From positions 57,761-121,760 of the forward strand of contig NZ_JADWYM010000021.1 in assembly GCF_022414535.1 (NCBI RefSeq): a stretch of DNA of 64,000 nt, written 5' to 3'. The notes under the pieces are model-generated. The model did not search any database, had not been told where the DNA came from, and was given only the letters and a program-made list of their open reading frames with translations. Below are positions 1 to 8,069 of the stretch, in pieces. This DNA comes from Streptomyces sp. MUM 2J. Lineage in GTDB: Bacteria > Actinomycetota > Actinomycetes > Streptomycetales > Streptomycetaceae. Position numbers and translations under genes: made by a program. Positions within the stretch are counted from its first letter, which is position 1, and the number at the start of each line of letters is the position of its first letter.

Positions 1-1559
1 TCACCAAGGACACCCCCAAGACGACCTTCACCGACGTCGCGGGCTGCGACGAGGCCGTCGAGGAACTCCACGAGATCAAGGAGTTCCTCCAGGAGCCGGC
101 CAAGTTCCAGGCCGTCGGGGCCAAGATCCCCAAGGGTGTGCTGCTGTACGGCCGTCCCGGTACCGGCAAGACGCTCCTCGCGCGTGCCGTCGCCGGTGAG
201 GCCGGGGTGCCCTTCTACTCGATCTCCGGTTCCGACTTCGTCGAGATGTTCGTCGGTGTCGGCGCCTCCCGTGTCCGTGACCTCTTCGAGCAGGCCAAGG
301 CGAACGCCCCGGCGATCGTCTTCGTCGACGAGATCGACGCGGTCGGCCGCCACCGCGGCGCCGGCCTCGGCGGCGGTCACGACGAGCGCGAGCAGACCCT
401 GAACCAGCTGCTCGTCGAGATGGACGGCTTCGACGTCAAGGGCGGCGTCATCCTGATCGCCGCGACCAACCGGCCGGACATCCTCGACCCGGCGCTGCTG
501 CGCCCGGGCCGCTTCGACCGGCAGATCGCCGTCGACCCGCCGGACCTCCAGGGCCGCCTGGAGATCCTCAAGGTCCACCAGAAGGGCAAGCCGGTCGCCC
601 CCGACGTCGACCTGAACGCCGTGGCGCGCCGCACCCCCGGCATGACCGGTGCCGACCTGGCGAACGTGCTGAACGAGGCCGCCCTGCTGACGGCCCGCAG
701 CAACAACAAGCTGATCGACAACAAGATGCTGGACGAGGCGATCGACCGCGTCGTGGCCGGCCCGCAGAAGCGGACCCGGATCATGTCGGACAAGGAGAAG
801 AAGATCACCGCGTACCACGAGGGCGGTCACGCCCTGGTCGCGGCGGCTTCGCCGAACTCCGACCCGGTGCACAAGATCACCATCCTGTCCCGCGGCCGGG
901 CCCTCGGTTACACGATGGTCCTGCCCGACGAGGACAAGTACTCGACCACCCGCAACGAGATGCTCGACCAGCTCGGGTACATGCTGGGCGGCCGTGCGGC
1001 GGAGGAGCTGGTCTTCCACGACCCGACCACCGGCGCGGCCAACGACATCGAGAAGGCCACCAGCGTGGCCCGCGCGATGGTCACGCAGTACGGCATGACC
1101 GAGCGTCTCGGCGCCATCAAGTTCGGCGGCGACAACAGCGAGCCCTTCCTCGGCCGTGAGATGGCTCACCAGCGCGACTACTCGGAAGAGGTCGCCGCGC
1201 TGGTGGACGAGGAGGTCAAGAAGCTCATCGAGAACGCGCACAACGAGGCCTGGGAGATCCTGGTCGAGAACCGCGACGTCCTCGACAACCTCGTCCTGGC
1301 CCTCCTGGAGAAGGAGACCCTGGGCAAGGAGGAGATCGCCGAGATCTTCGCCCCGATCGTGAAGCGCCCGCCCCGGCCCGCGTGGACCGGTTCCGCGCGC
1401 CGCACGCCGTCCACCCGCCCGCCGGTGCTCTCCCCCAAGGAGCTCGCGCTGACGAACGGTGCCAACGGCGCCACCCCGGCGATCAGCACCGTCAAGTCCA
1501 CGGCGGCCGACTCCGCCCCGGCCGCCGAGCCGGCCACGGAGGACCGCACGGACGGCTGA
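1..1559 (+). CDS. ftsH: ATP-dependent zinc metalloprotease FtsH (5' end cut by window)
   Basis: Membrane-bound AAA+ protease that unfolds and degrades membrane and short-lived cytosolic proteins. The window opens in the reading frame whose first whole codon is at position 3, so the N-terminal membrane anchor is missing. The AAA module is complete: Walker A GRPGTGKT at 150-173, the pore-loop region FVEMFVGVG, Walker B IVFVDEID, and the second region of homology ATNRPDILDPALLRPGRFDR. The zinc motif is HEGGH at 816-830, with Gly where many homologues have Ala at the third position. The third metal ligand region NDIEKAT follows. The last 60 residues or so are a Pro/Ala-rich tail without a recognisable domain. 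It reads toward folE, as in other Streptomyces, but two strong hairpins separate the two genes. Confidence 0.97.
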   Translation, partial: TKDTPKTTFTDVAGCDEAVEELHEIKEFLQEPAKFQAVGAKIPKGVLLYGRPGTGKTLLARAVAGEAGVPFYSISGSDFVEMFVGVGASRVRDLFEQAKANAPAIVFVDEIDAVGRHRGAGLGGGHDEREQTLNQLLVEMDGFDVKGGVILIAATNRPDILDPALLRPGRFDRQIAVDPPDLQGRLEILKVHQKGKPVAPDVDLNAVARRTPGMTGADLANVLNEAALLTARSNNKLIDNKMLDEAIDRVVAGPQKRTRIMSDKEKKITAYHEGGHALVAAASPNSDPVHKITILSRGRALGYTMVLPDEDKYSTTRNEMLDQLGYMLGGRAAEELVFHDPTTGAANDIEKATSVARAMVTQYGMTERLGAIKFGGDNSEPFLGREMAHQRDYSEEVAALVDEEVKKLIENAHNEAWEILVENRDVLDNLVLALLEKETLGKEEIAEIFAPIVKRPPRPAWTGSARRTPSTRPPVLSPKELALTNGANGATPAISTVKSTAADSAPAAEPATEDRTDG

Positions 1560-1575
1560 CGCCGAAGCGACCGAG

Positions 1576-1602
1576 CCGGGCCCGGTGGCCCACCGGGCCC
1601 GG
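1576..1602 (+). terminator. Hairpin just downstream of ftsH
   Basis: A perfect 12-bp stem (CCGGGCCCGGTG with its complement) closes a 3-base GCC loop, 16 bases after the ftsH stop codon. There is no T-run after it, which is usual for Streptomyces terminators. It is followed at once by a second hairpin. Confidence 0.55.
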
Positions 1603-1607
1603 AATGG

Positions 1608-1647
1608 ATGCCGCGCCCCCCTGGTTCTAGCCTGGGGGGCGCGGCAT
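1608..1647 (+). terminator. Strong terminator hairpin between ftsH and folE
   Basis: A perfect 14-bp stem (ATGCCGCGCCCCCC at 1608-1621, complement at 1634-1647) surrounds a 12-base loop and is followed by CTTCG. With the preceding hairpin it forms a tandem terminator ahead of folE. The ATG at 1608 lies inside the stem, so it is unlikely to be the folE start. Confidence 0.7.
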
Positions 1648-1712
1648 CTTCGTATGTCCGCAGATCGGGCGCGTGGCCCACACGCGCGAAAGGCACAGGA
1701 ACGAGGCACCAG

Positions 1713-2318
1713 ATGACCGACCCCGTGACGCTGGACGGCGAGGGATCCATCGGCGAGTTCGACGAGAAGCGCGCCGAGAACGCCGTACGCGAGCTGCTGA
1801 TCGCGGTCGGTGAGGACCCGGAGCGCGAGGGGCTCAGGGAGACGCCGGCCCGGGTGGCACGCGCGTACCGGGAGCTTCTGGCGGGCCTGCGGCAGGAGCC
1901 CGAGGACGTACTGACGACGACGTTCGACCTGGGACACGACGAGATGGTCCTGGTGAAGGACATCGAGATCGTGTCCCTGTGCGAGCACCATCTGCTGCCG
2001 TTCCACGGGGTGGCCCACGTCGGGTACATCCCGGCCGAGACCGGCAAGATCACGGGGCTGTCGAAGCTGGCGCGGCTCGTCGAGGTGTTCGCGCGGCGCC
2101 CGCAGGTGCAGGAACGACTCACCACGCAGATCGCCGACTCCCTCATGAAGATCCTTGAGGCGCGTGGCGCGATCGTCGTCGTCGAGGCGGAGCACATGTG
2201 CATGTCCGTGCGCGGCATCCGCAAGCCCGGTGCGAAGACCACGACGTCGGCGGTGCGGGGCCAGCTGCGGGATGCCACGACGCGGGCCGAGGCGATGAGC
2301 CTGATACTGGCGCGCTGA
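1713..2318 (+). CDS. folE: GTP cyclohydrolase I FolE
   Basis: Catalyses the first step of tetrahydrofolate synthesis, GTP to 7,8-dihydroneopterin triphosphate. The protein is 201 residues, the normal size for the type I enzyme. The zinc site is visible as Cys90 in SLCEHHLLPF with His92/His93, and Cys163 in HMCMSVRG. I chose the ATG at 1713 because an AGGAACGAGG ribosome site precedes it; an in-frame ATG at 1608 sits inside a terminator stem. The other folate genes (folP, folB, folK) lie just downstream on the opposite strand. Confidence 0.96.
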   Translation: MTDPVTLDGEGSIGEFDEKRAENAVRELLIAVGEDPEREGLRETPARVARAYRELLAGLRQEPEDVLTTTFDLGHDEMVLVKDIEIVSLCEHHLLPFHGVAHVGYIPAETGKITGLSKLARLVEVFARRPQVQERLTTQIADSLMKILEARGAIVVVEAEHMCMSVRGIRKPGAKTTTSAVRGQLRDATTRAEAMSLILAR

Positions 2319-2321
2319 ACC

Positions 2322-2355
2322 GGCCGACCCGTCAGCGCGGCCGACCCGTCAGCGC
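2322..2355. repeat. Exact tandem 17-bp repeat after folE
   Basis: Two exact head-to-tail copies of GGCCGACCCGTCAGCGC, at 2322-2338 and 2339-2355, begin four bases after the folE stop. A truncated third copy (GGCCG) follows. No gene is visible in the rest of the 2319-2569 gap between the convergent folE and DUF3180 genes. Confidence 0.8.
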
Positions 2356-2569
2356 GGCCGGGAGCCGGGGACGGGCGGCACACTTCGCGGGGCGGGGTGC
2401 CCCGACCGAGCCGAGGAGGGGCACGCGGCGTTGCGTCCTTCACGGCGGCGGCTCTCCGGCCGGGACACGCCGCACAACGGCGCCCGCCCCGGTCGTGCCG
2501 CATTCGGCGTCCCGCCGGGACCGACCCGTCCCGCCGGCTGGCGGCGCAGGCCGGCGGGGCGGGTCGCCG

Positions 2570-3058
2570 TCATGACGCCGGAGAGGCCCCCGCGCCGTTG
2601 TGCTCGTCGTCCTCGGGGAGCTTGCAGACGCGCTCCAGGAAGATGGCCGCCGCTATGACCGCGATGCCCGCCAGCACGGAGAAGCCGGCGTAGATGGCCT
2701 GATCGCGGCGGGCGGGGATGTCGAGGAACTCCAGCAGGAACACGCCCGTGCCGCCGTACATCCCGGCGACCAGGGCGGCGACCAGGGCGCTGGCCTGGCC
2801 GAAGACGACCGCGCGGGCGGCCATCAGGGGATCGACGCCCTTGGCGTCGGGGCGCCGTTCGCGCTGGGCCCTGAAACGGGCCCGCAGGGACACGGCCGTC
2901 GCGAGCAGCACGACGGCGATCAGGGCGAGCACGATGGGGGCGGCCAGCGGGACGCGGGGGAGTGTCCCCACCGCGTCCCACAGCCGGGCTCCCGCCCAGG
3001 ACAGCACTCCGGCGACGACGAACACACCGGCCAGCACCCTGATGCGCAGCTCTTTCAC
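2570..3058 (-). CDS. DUF3180 family membrane protein
   Basis: A 162-residue integral membrane protein with four predicted hydrophobic segments, around residues 7-27, 38-58, 82-103 and 121-141. It has a basic loop (RARFRAQRERRPD) after the second segment and an acidic C-terminus. I recognise it as the actinobacterial DUF3180 family, which commonly sits at the end of the folate cluster; its function is unknown. It begins 82 bases after folK on the same strand and is probably the last gene of the folate transcript. No catalytic motif is visible. Confidence 0.8.
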   Translation of the reverse strand: MKELRIRVLAGVFVVAGVLSWAGARLWDAVGTLPRVPLAAPIVLALIAVVLLATAVSLRARFRAQRERRPDAKGVDPLMAARAVVFGQASALVAALVAGMYGGTGVFLLEFLDIPARRDQAIYAGFSVLAGIAVIAAAIFLERVCKLPEDDEHNGAGASPAS

Positions 3059-3140
3059 GGTGTCCCTTCAGCTCCCCGGACGTGGTCGAGAGCGGCTCGC
3101 CCGAGGTCCGGCCGTCCCGTGGTCGTCTTGACCTTAACGA

Positions 3141-3752
3141 CTACTCGGGCAGCTGGAGTTCCAGGTCCTCGCGTGGGGCCACGCCGTCCCGGGTGACCGT
3201 GTCGAGCAGCTCCGCGACGCGTCCGCGGCCGGGCAGCTGGGCCTCCGGATCCACGTCGTGCCAGGGCGCGAGAACGAAGGCGCGTTCGTGGGCACGGGGG
3301 TGGGGGAGGGTCAGCTGCGGGTCGTCGGAGAGGACCGACGCGTAGGCGACGATGTCGACGTCGAGGGTGCGCGGGCCCCAACGCTCGTCGCGGACGCGGT
3401 GGAACGCCTCCTCCACGGCGTGTGCCCGCTCCAGCAGGGAGGACGGCGGCAGTGTGGTCCTGAGGATGACGACCGCGTTGAAGTACGACGGCTGGCTACC
3501 CGGCTCCACGCCCCACGGTTCCGTCTCGTAGACGGGGGAGACCGCCTTGACCCGCACACCGGGGGTGTCCTCCAGGGCGTCGACGGCACCCTGGAGGTTC
3601 TCCAGGCGGTTGCCGAGGTTGGAACCGAGAGCGATCACGGCCCGCTGAGGGTTCTGGAGCGTGGTGTCGGCGGCGTCCACCGCCTCGACGACGGAGGCGG
3701 GCACCGGCTGGACGGTCGGGTCGCTGTGACCACCGGTGAAGGGCGCGGTCAT
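3141..3752 (-). CDS. folK: 2-amino-4-hydroxy-6-hydroxymethyldihydropteridine pyrophosphokinase FolK
   Basis: Transfers pyrophosphate from ATP to hydroxymethyldihydropterin, producing the substrate of FolP. The fingerprints are LGSNLGNR (residues 42-49) and RWGPRTLDVDIV (124-135), the latter carrying the two magnesium-binding aspartates. At 203 residues it is about 35 longer at the N-terminus than the E. coli enzyme; the extra part is low complexity. The ATG overlaps the folB stop in an ATGA arrangement (3749-3752), so the two are translationally coupled. Confidence 0.95.
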   Translation of the reverse strand: MTAPFTGGHSDPTVQPVPASVVEAVDAADTTLQNPQRAVIALGSNLGNRLENLQGAVDALEDTPGVRVKAVSPVYETEPWGVEPGSQPSYFNAVVILRTTLPPSSLLERAHAVEEAFHRVRDERWGPRTLDVDIVAYASVLSDDPQLTLPHPRAHERAFVLAPWHDVDPEAQLPGRGRVAELLDTVTRDGVAPREDLELQLPE

Positions 3753-4108
3753 ACTCGGCTCCGGGTGATGGTGACGGTCACGTCGTCGAAGGGGACGGTG
3801 ATCGGCGCGTTCGGCTTGTGGACGCAGACCTCGACCTCCTCGACGCCCTCGTGCTCCAGGCAGGTCCGGGCGATGCGTTCGGCGAGTGTCTCGATGAGGT
3901 CGACGGGCTCGCCCTGCACGACCGCGACGACCTCCTCGGCCACGATGCCGTAGTGCACGGTCTTCGCCAGGTCGTCGTCGGCCGCGGCCGGCCGGGTGTC
4001 CAGGCCGAGGACGAGATCCACGACGAAGGTCTGGCCCTCCTCGCGTTCCCGGGGGAACACACCGTGGTGCCCGCGGGCCTTCAGGCCGCGCAGCGCGACA
4101 CGATCCAC
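3749..4108 (-). CDS. folB: Dihydroneopterin aldolase FolB
   Basis: Cleaves dihydroneopterin to 6-hydroxymethyl-dihydropterin and glycolaldehyde, the step before FolK. The 119-residue product has the family features: the N-terminal GLKARGHHGVFPRERE segment with the conserved Glu, the central VHYG motif, and a conserved Lys near the end in CVHKPNAPI. The reading frame stays open to 4282, but the GTG at 4108 has an AGGAG site eight bases upstream and gives the family's normal length. The 259-base gap to the upstream gene has no clear element, so folB may have its own promoter. Confidence 0.94.
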   Translation of the reverse strand: MDRVALRGLKARGHHGVFPREREEGQTFVVDLVLGLDTRPAAADDDLAKTVHYGIVAEEVVAVVQGEPVDLIETLAERIARTCLEHEGVEEVEVCVHKPNAPITVPFDDVTVTITRSRV

Positions 4109-4367
4109 GCGAATCACTCCTGCAATCGTCGGTAGCGGCCGGCGTCTGCCGTGTGCGGGCGGCAGACCGGCCTCAGCCGAATCTACCTGCGGGCACTGAC
4201 GGCACCGGGCGGAGGGGCGCGGCGCCGGTTCGGGACGGTCAGGTTTCATCGCACGTTTCCCCCGGGGAACCCGCCCGCTCACGGTTTGGTAGCCGCGTAT
4301 ACCCGCGGCCCGGTGATTCCAACCACTCCCTGGTCCCTGCGGAGGGTTTCCGCAGGGACCGCGCCCC

Positions 4368-4871
4368 TCACGCGGGTGACCCGTCGTCCTCGTCCTCGTC
4401 GTTCTCGGTCAGTACGGGGGAGGCGTGGTGGGACCAGAGTTTCCAGCCCTCGGGCGTGCGGCGGAACACGTTGGTGGCGACCACCAGCTGGCCGACCAGG
4501 GGCCCCAGCTCCTCGCCCTCGGCGGGCGCGGGGCCGCCGCTGAGGATGTTCTCGGTGCAGGTCACCAGGGCGGTGTCCCCGGTGACGGAGACGTGCACGT
4601 CGGTGAGGAAGAACTGGATGTAGTCGGTGTTCGCCATGATCAGCGCGTACGACCTGAGGACCTCGCCGCGGCCGGTGAGCACGGGCCAGCCAGGGTGCAC
4701 ACAGGAGATCACGCCGGTATCGGCCGGATCGTGGTACTCCTCGTCGACGCCCAGGTCGGACGGGGTGAGCCAGAGCGCGGAGACCTGCTCAAAGTCGCCC
4801 TGCTCCAGGGCCTCGTAGAACGCGGCGTTGGCGGCCTCGACCTGCTCGACGTCCGTGTGGGGGGCGCTCAC
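4368..4871 (-). CDS. NTF2-like (SnoaL-type) protein in the folate cluster
   Basis: A 167-residue protein of the nuclear transport factor 2-like fold (cone-shaped alpha+beta barrel). The visible hallmarks are the N-terminal helix EQVEAANAAFYEALEQGDFEQVSALW, the HPGWPVLTGRGEVLRSY segment and a terminal strand pair ending in WKLWSHHASP. The C-terminal tail is very acidic. No catalytic residues can be assigned by eye, so binding or enzymatic activity is open. Its start overlaps the folP stop by four bases, so it is translated with folP; a pterin- or folate-related role is an inference from this coupling only. Confidence 0.8.
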   Translation of the reverse strand: MSAPHTDVEQVEAANAAFYEALEQGDFEQVSALWLTPSDLGVDEEYHDPADTGVISCVHPGWPVLTGRGEVLRSYALIMANTDYIQFFLTDVHVSVTGDTALVTCTENILSGGPAPAEGEELGPLVGQLVVATNVFRRTPEGWKLWSHHASPVLTENDEDEDDGSPA

Positions 4872-5905
4872 CGGGAGCCTTCTGCGCTCTGGGCGTCCTC
4901 GGCGCCGTGCCGCACGGCGCGGCCGGCGGTGCCCACGCCCGGCGTGCCGTCGGCGATCCGAGCCCCGCGTACTGTGTCCACGCCCGGCGTGCGCTCCGAT
5001 GCATGCGCCCCGGCCGGGATTCCCGCGCCCAGCGCGTGTCCTGTGGCGCGTGCCTCTTCCACGGCCTGTGCGACCCGTACGGCGTCGGCCGTGGCGCGCA
5101 CCTCATGTACGCGCACCGCCCACGCGCCGGCGTGCGCCGCGAGCGCGGAGACAGCGGCGGTCGCCGCGTCGCGCTCCCGGGCCGGTGGTGGGGAGCCCTC
5201 CGGCCCGGCGAGCACCCGGCCGAGGAACCGCTTGCGGGAGGCGGCGACGAGCAGCGGATGCCCGAGGGCCAGCAGGCGGTCGAGGTGCGAGAGGAGGGCC
5301 AGGTCGTGCTCGGCGTTCTTGGAGAAGCCCAGACCGGGGTCGACGACGATGCGGTCGGGCCCGATACCGCCCTCCAGGACCGCCTCCACGCGCGCACGTA
5401 GTTCCTCGGTGACCTCGGTGACGACGTCCTCGTAGACGCCCTGCACGTTGCCGCCCTCCAGGAAGCCGCGCCAGTGCATGACGACGAACGGGGCGCCGGC
5501 GTCCGCGACCGCCGGGATCATCGCCGGGTCGGCGAGACCCCCGCTGACGTCGTTCACGAGCGCCGCGCCGGCCGCGAGGGACCGCTCCGCCACACTGGCG
5601 CGCATCGTGTCGACGGAGACCACGACGCCCTCCGAGGCCAGGCCCCGGACCACCGGGATGACGCGCCGCAGCTCCTCGGCCTCGTCCACCCGGGTGGCGC
5701 CGGGCCGGGTGGACTCCCCGCCGACGTCGACGAGGTCGGCGCCCTGCGCGACCAGGTCGAGGCCGTGCTTGACGGCGGCCGTCGTGTCGAACCAGCGGCC
5801 ACCGTCGGAGAAGGAGTCCGGGGTCACGTTCACGACGCCCATGACGGCGCAGCGGTCCCATGCCGGAAGGCCCGCGACGCTCCCGCGTCCGCTGTGGTTG
5901 CTCAT
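4868..5905 (-). CDS. folP: Dihydropteroate synthase FolP
   Basis: Condenses p-aminobenzoate with hydroxymethyl-dihydropterin pyrophosphate to dihydropteroate; it is the sulfonamide target. TIM-barrel motifs include NVTPDSFSDGG (26-36), GGESTRPGA (62-70), DPGLGFSKN and ASRKRFLG. At 345 residues it is about 65 longer than usual. The excess is a C-terminal Gly/Ala/Arg-rich tail after residue 280 with a duplicated TPGV-containing stretch and no known domain. The ATG at 5905 has no ribosome site but a -10-like TACGCT six bases upstream, so the mRNA is probably leaderless. Confidence 0.95.
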   Translation of the reverse strand: MSNHSGRGSVAGLPAWDRCAVMGVVNVTPDSFSDGGRWFDTTAAVKHGLDLVAQGADLVDVGGESTRPGATRVDEAEELRRVIPVVRGLASEGVVVSVDTMRASVAERSLAAGAALVNDVSGGLADPAMIPAVADAGAPFVVMHWRGFLEGGNVQGVYEDVVTEVTEELRARVEAVLEGGIGPDRIVVDPGLGFSKNAEHDLALLSHLDRLLALGHPLLVAASRKRFLGRVLAGPEGSPPPARERDAATAAVSALAAHAGAWAVRVHEVRATADAVRVAQAVEEARATGHALGAGIPAGAHASERTPGVDTVRGARIADGTPGVGTAGRAVRHGAEDAQSAEGSR

Positions 5906-5917
5906 ATGTTCAGCGTA
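5906..5917 (-). promoter_or_regulatory. Putative -10 element for a leaderless folP mRNA
   Basis: Reading leftward, TACGCT (5917-5912) is followed by six bases and then the folP ATG. This spacing puts the transcription start on the A of the start codon. No convincing -35 hexamer was found. Confidence 0.5.
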
Positions 5918-5946
5918 GGCCCCGCACCGGGGCCTCAGCGCCGTGC

Positions 5947-5992
5947 GGCCCGGGCGGAAGCCCTGGAGGGGGGAGGGGCTTCCGCCCGGGCC
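5947..5992 (-). terminator. Terminator hairpin after the DUF2156 gene
   Basis: A perfect 17-bp stem (GGCCCGGGCGGAAGCCC at 5947-5963, complement at 5976-5992) closes a 12-base loop. It lies 36 bases beyond the stop codon of the leftward DUF2156 gene and ahead of the folP promoter, so it should insulate the folate operon from it. Confidence 0.75.
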
Positions 5993-6028
5993 AGTCCTGC
6001 GTGCCCGGGTGCCACCCGGGGTTTCCGG

Positions 6029-7915
6029 TCAGGCGGCGCGGACGTCCCGCTCGGCCACCGTGTGGGCGCACGGGCGGGCGCCCAGCGTCCGTCGGCGCAG
6101 GAAGCGCGGCAGTGGAAGGGCCAGGTCGACGAAGCCCTCCGCCTGCATGGCGGCGATGCCGATGCGCGGCAGGTCGGCGGAGGCCCGGTAGACCACGAAG
6201 CGCGGTTCCCAGCGGGGCTGGAACTTGGCGTTGAACTTGTACAGGGACTCGATCTGGAACCAGCGCGAGAGGAAGACCAGCAGTCTCCGCCAGGCCCGCA
6301 GCACCGGGCCCGCGCCGATCTTCTCGCCGCGGGCCAGCGCCGAGCGGAACATGGCGAAGTTGAGCGACACGCGCGTGATGCCGAACTTCGGGGCTGCCTG
6401 GAGGGCCGCGACGATCAGCAGTTCGTTCATGCCGGGGTCGGCGGCGCGATCACGGCGCATGAGGTCCAGGGAGGCCCCGTCGCGGCCCCACGGCACGAAG
6501 TGCAGGATGGCCTTCAGGTCACCGTACGGACCCTGCTCGGCGTCGGCCCTGTGGGCGGTGGCGATGAGGCAGTCGCCGTCGAAGGGGTCGCCGATGCGGC
6601 CGAGCGCCATGGAGAAGCCGCGTTCGGTGTCGGTGCCGCGCCAGTCCTCGGCGGCCCGGCGGATCCGCTCCACCTCGGCCTCGCCCAGGTCACGTACACG
6701 ACGGACCCGGGTCTCGTAACCGGCCCGCTCGATGCGCTTGACCATCTGGCGCACGTTGCGCATCGCGCGGCCGGCGAGCGAGAAATCCGCGACGTCCACC
6801 ACCGCCTCGTCGCCCAGTTCGAGGGCGTCGAGCCCGGTCTCCCGGGTCCAGACCTCACCACCGGTCTCCGAGCAGCCCATCACGGCGGGCGTCCACGAGT
6901 GCGCCTTGGCCTCGTCCATGAAACGCTCGATGGCGCCCGGCCAGGCCTCGACGTCGCCGATGGGGTCGCCGCTGGCGAGCATCACACCGGAGACCACGCG
7001 GTAGGTCACCGCGGCCTTGCCGCTGGGGGAGAAGACGACGGCCTTGTCGCGGCGCAGTGCGAAGTGGCCCAGGGAGTCGCGGCCACCGTGCTTGTCCAGC
7101 AGGGCCCGCAGCCGCGCCTCGTCCTCCTCGGTGAGGCGGGCGGCGGGGTGCTCGGGCCGGAAGGCGAAGTAGATGGTGGTGACCGCGGTCAGCAGACCCA
7201 GGGCGCCGAGGGAGAAGGCGACCGTCCAGGAGGTGCTGTCCTGGTAGTCGACCGGGCCCTCGAAGCCGAACAGGCCGTAGAACACGTGGGTGAGGCGGTC
7301 GGCCAGGCTCGGGCTGCCGACCATGCGGTCGGGGTGGACGCTGACGATCACGCAGCCCAGCGCGAGGGAACCGGCGCTCATCAGCACGAAGTTGGCGAGC
7401 GCGCGCCACCGGCTGCGCGGGTCGGGCAGCGCCGCGAACTGGTCGCGGTGGACGAGCAGCGGCGCGAGCAGCGCCAGGGAGATGATCACCCCGAGGATCG
7501 AGTGCCGGTAGGTGAACTGCGCCGCCGCGCCCAGCGGCAGCAGCGCGACGGCGGCCCGCCAGGCGCGGCGCTTGCCGCGCTTGAGGCCGTGCGCGAGCAG
7601 AAGGAGCAGGACGCCCGCGCTCAGCGAGAGCGCCGCGGCGAACGGGCCGAACGAGCCGGGCAGTACCTCCGCGAGGGCGTGCATCCGGCTGTGCCGGAAG
7701 CGCGGGAAGACGCCCGCGGCGACGTCCAGCAGGCCCACGAGCGTGCAGGCCCGGGCGACGAGGACGGGAACGGCCTCGGGGCGCGGGCCCCGCACCAGGC
7801 GGCGCACGCGGCTTGATCGACTCGGAACCCCGCCGGACATTTCCCCATCTTCCCTGACAGACATCGCATCCCGTAGTTCTGCGAGAGACCTTGAATCCGG
7901 TGCCCTTTGGGGCAT
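6029..7915 (-). CDS. MprF-like DUF2156 membrane protein (phosphatidylglycerol lysyltransferase domain)
   Basis: The C-terminal half (about residue 265 to 610) matches the DUF2156 / LPG-synthase C fold of MprF and LysX-type proteins, which transfer an amino acid from tRNA to a membrane lipid. Recognisable stretches are the GDPIGD region, SLNFAMFRSALARGE and KFNAKFQPRWEPRFVVYR. The N-terminal part (about 50-235) has roughly six membrane segments, fewer than the 14 of full MprF with its flippase. The lipid and amino acid cannot be told from sequence. Codon 1 at 7915 is uncertain; internal ATGs near 7864 and 7840 are possible starts. Confidence 0.82.
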   Translation of the reverse strand: MPQRAPDSRSLAELRDAMSVREDGEMSGGVPSRSSRVRRLVRGPRPEAVPVLVARACTLVGLLDVAAGVFPRFRHSRMHALAEVLPGSFGPFAAALSLSAGVLLLLLAHGLKRGKRRAWRAAVALLPLGAAAQFTYRHSILGVIISLALLAPLLVHRDQFAALPDPRSRWRALANFVLMSAGSLALGCVIVSVHPDRMVGSPSLADRLTHVFYGLFGFEGPVDYQDSTSWTVAFSLGALGLLTAVTTIYFAFRPEHPAARLTEEDEARLRALLDKHGGRDSLGHFALRRDKAVVFSPSGKAAVTYRVVSGVMLASGDPIGDVEAWPGAIERFMDEAKAHSWTPAVMGCSETGGEVWTRETGLDALELGDEAVVDVADFSLAGRAMRNVRQMVKRIERAGYETRVRRVRDLGEAEVERIRRAAEDWRGTDTERGFSMALGRIGDPFDGDCLIATAHRADAEQGPYGDLKAILHFVPWGRDGASLDLMRRDRAADPGMNELLIVAALQAAPKFGITRVSLNFAMFRSALARGEKIGAGPVLRAWRRLLVFLSRWFQIESLYKFNAKFQPRWEPRFVVYRASADLPRIGIAAMQAEGFVDLALPLPRFLRRRTLGARPCAHTVAERDVRAA

Positions 7916-8069
7916 CCGGCGACATTGCGCCCTCTAGGACGGTGTCTCGGGGGGAGAGGTTCACTCACTCCGTCAAAGCCGGTTCAAAGGCTGGGGAAAG
8001 TCCGGGGCAAGCCCTCGCGAAGGAGCGGGAGGCGGCCGGGCCGGGCGGAAAGCGCAGGCAGGAAACCTC

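Noticed and set aside
3258..7816. Long rightward frames opposite folK, folP and the DUF2156 gene
   Set aside because: They mirror well-supported genes on the other strand and have His/Gly/Arg-rich antisense composition.
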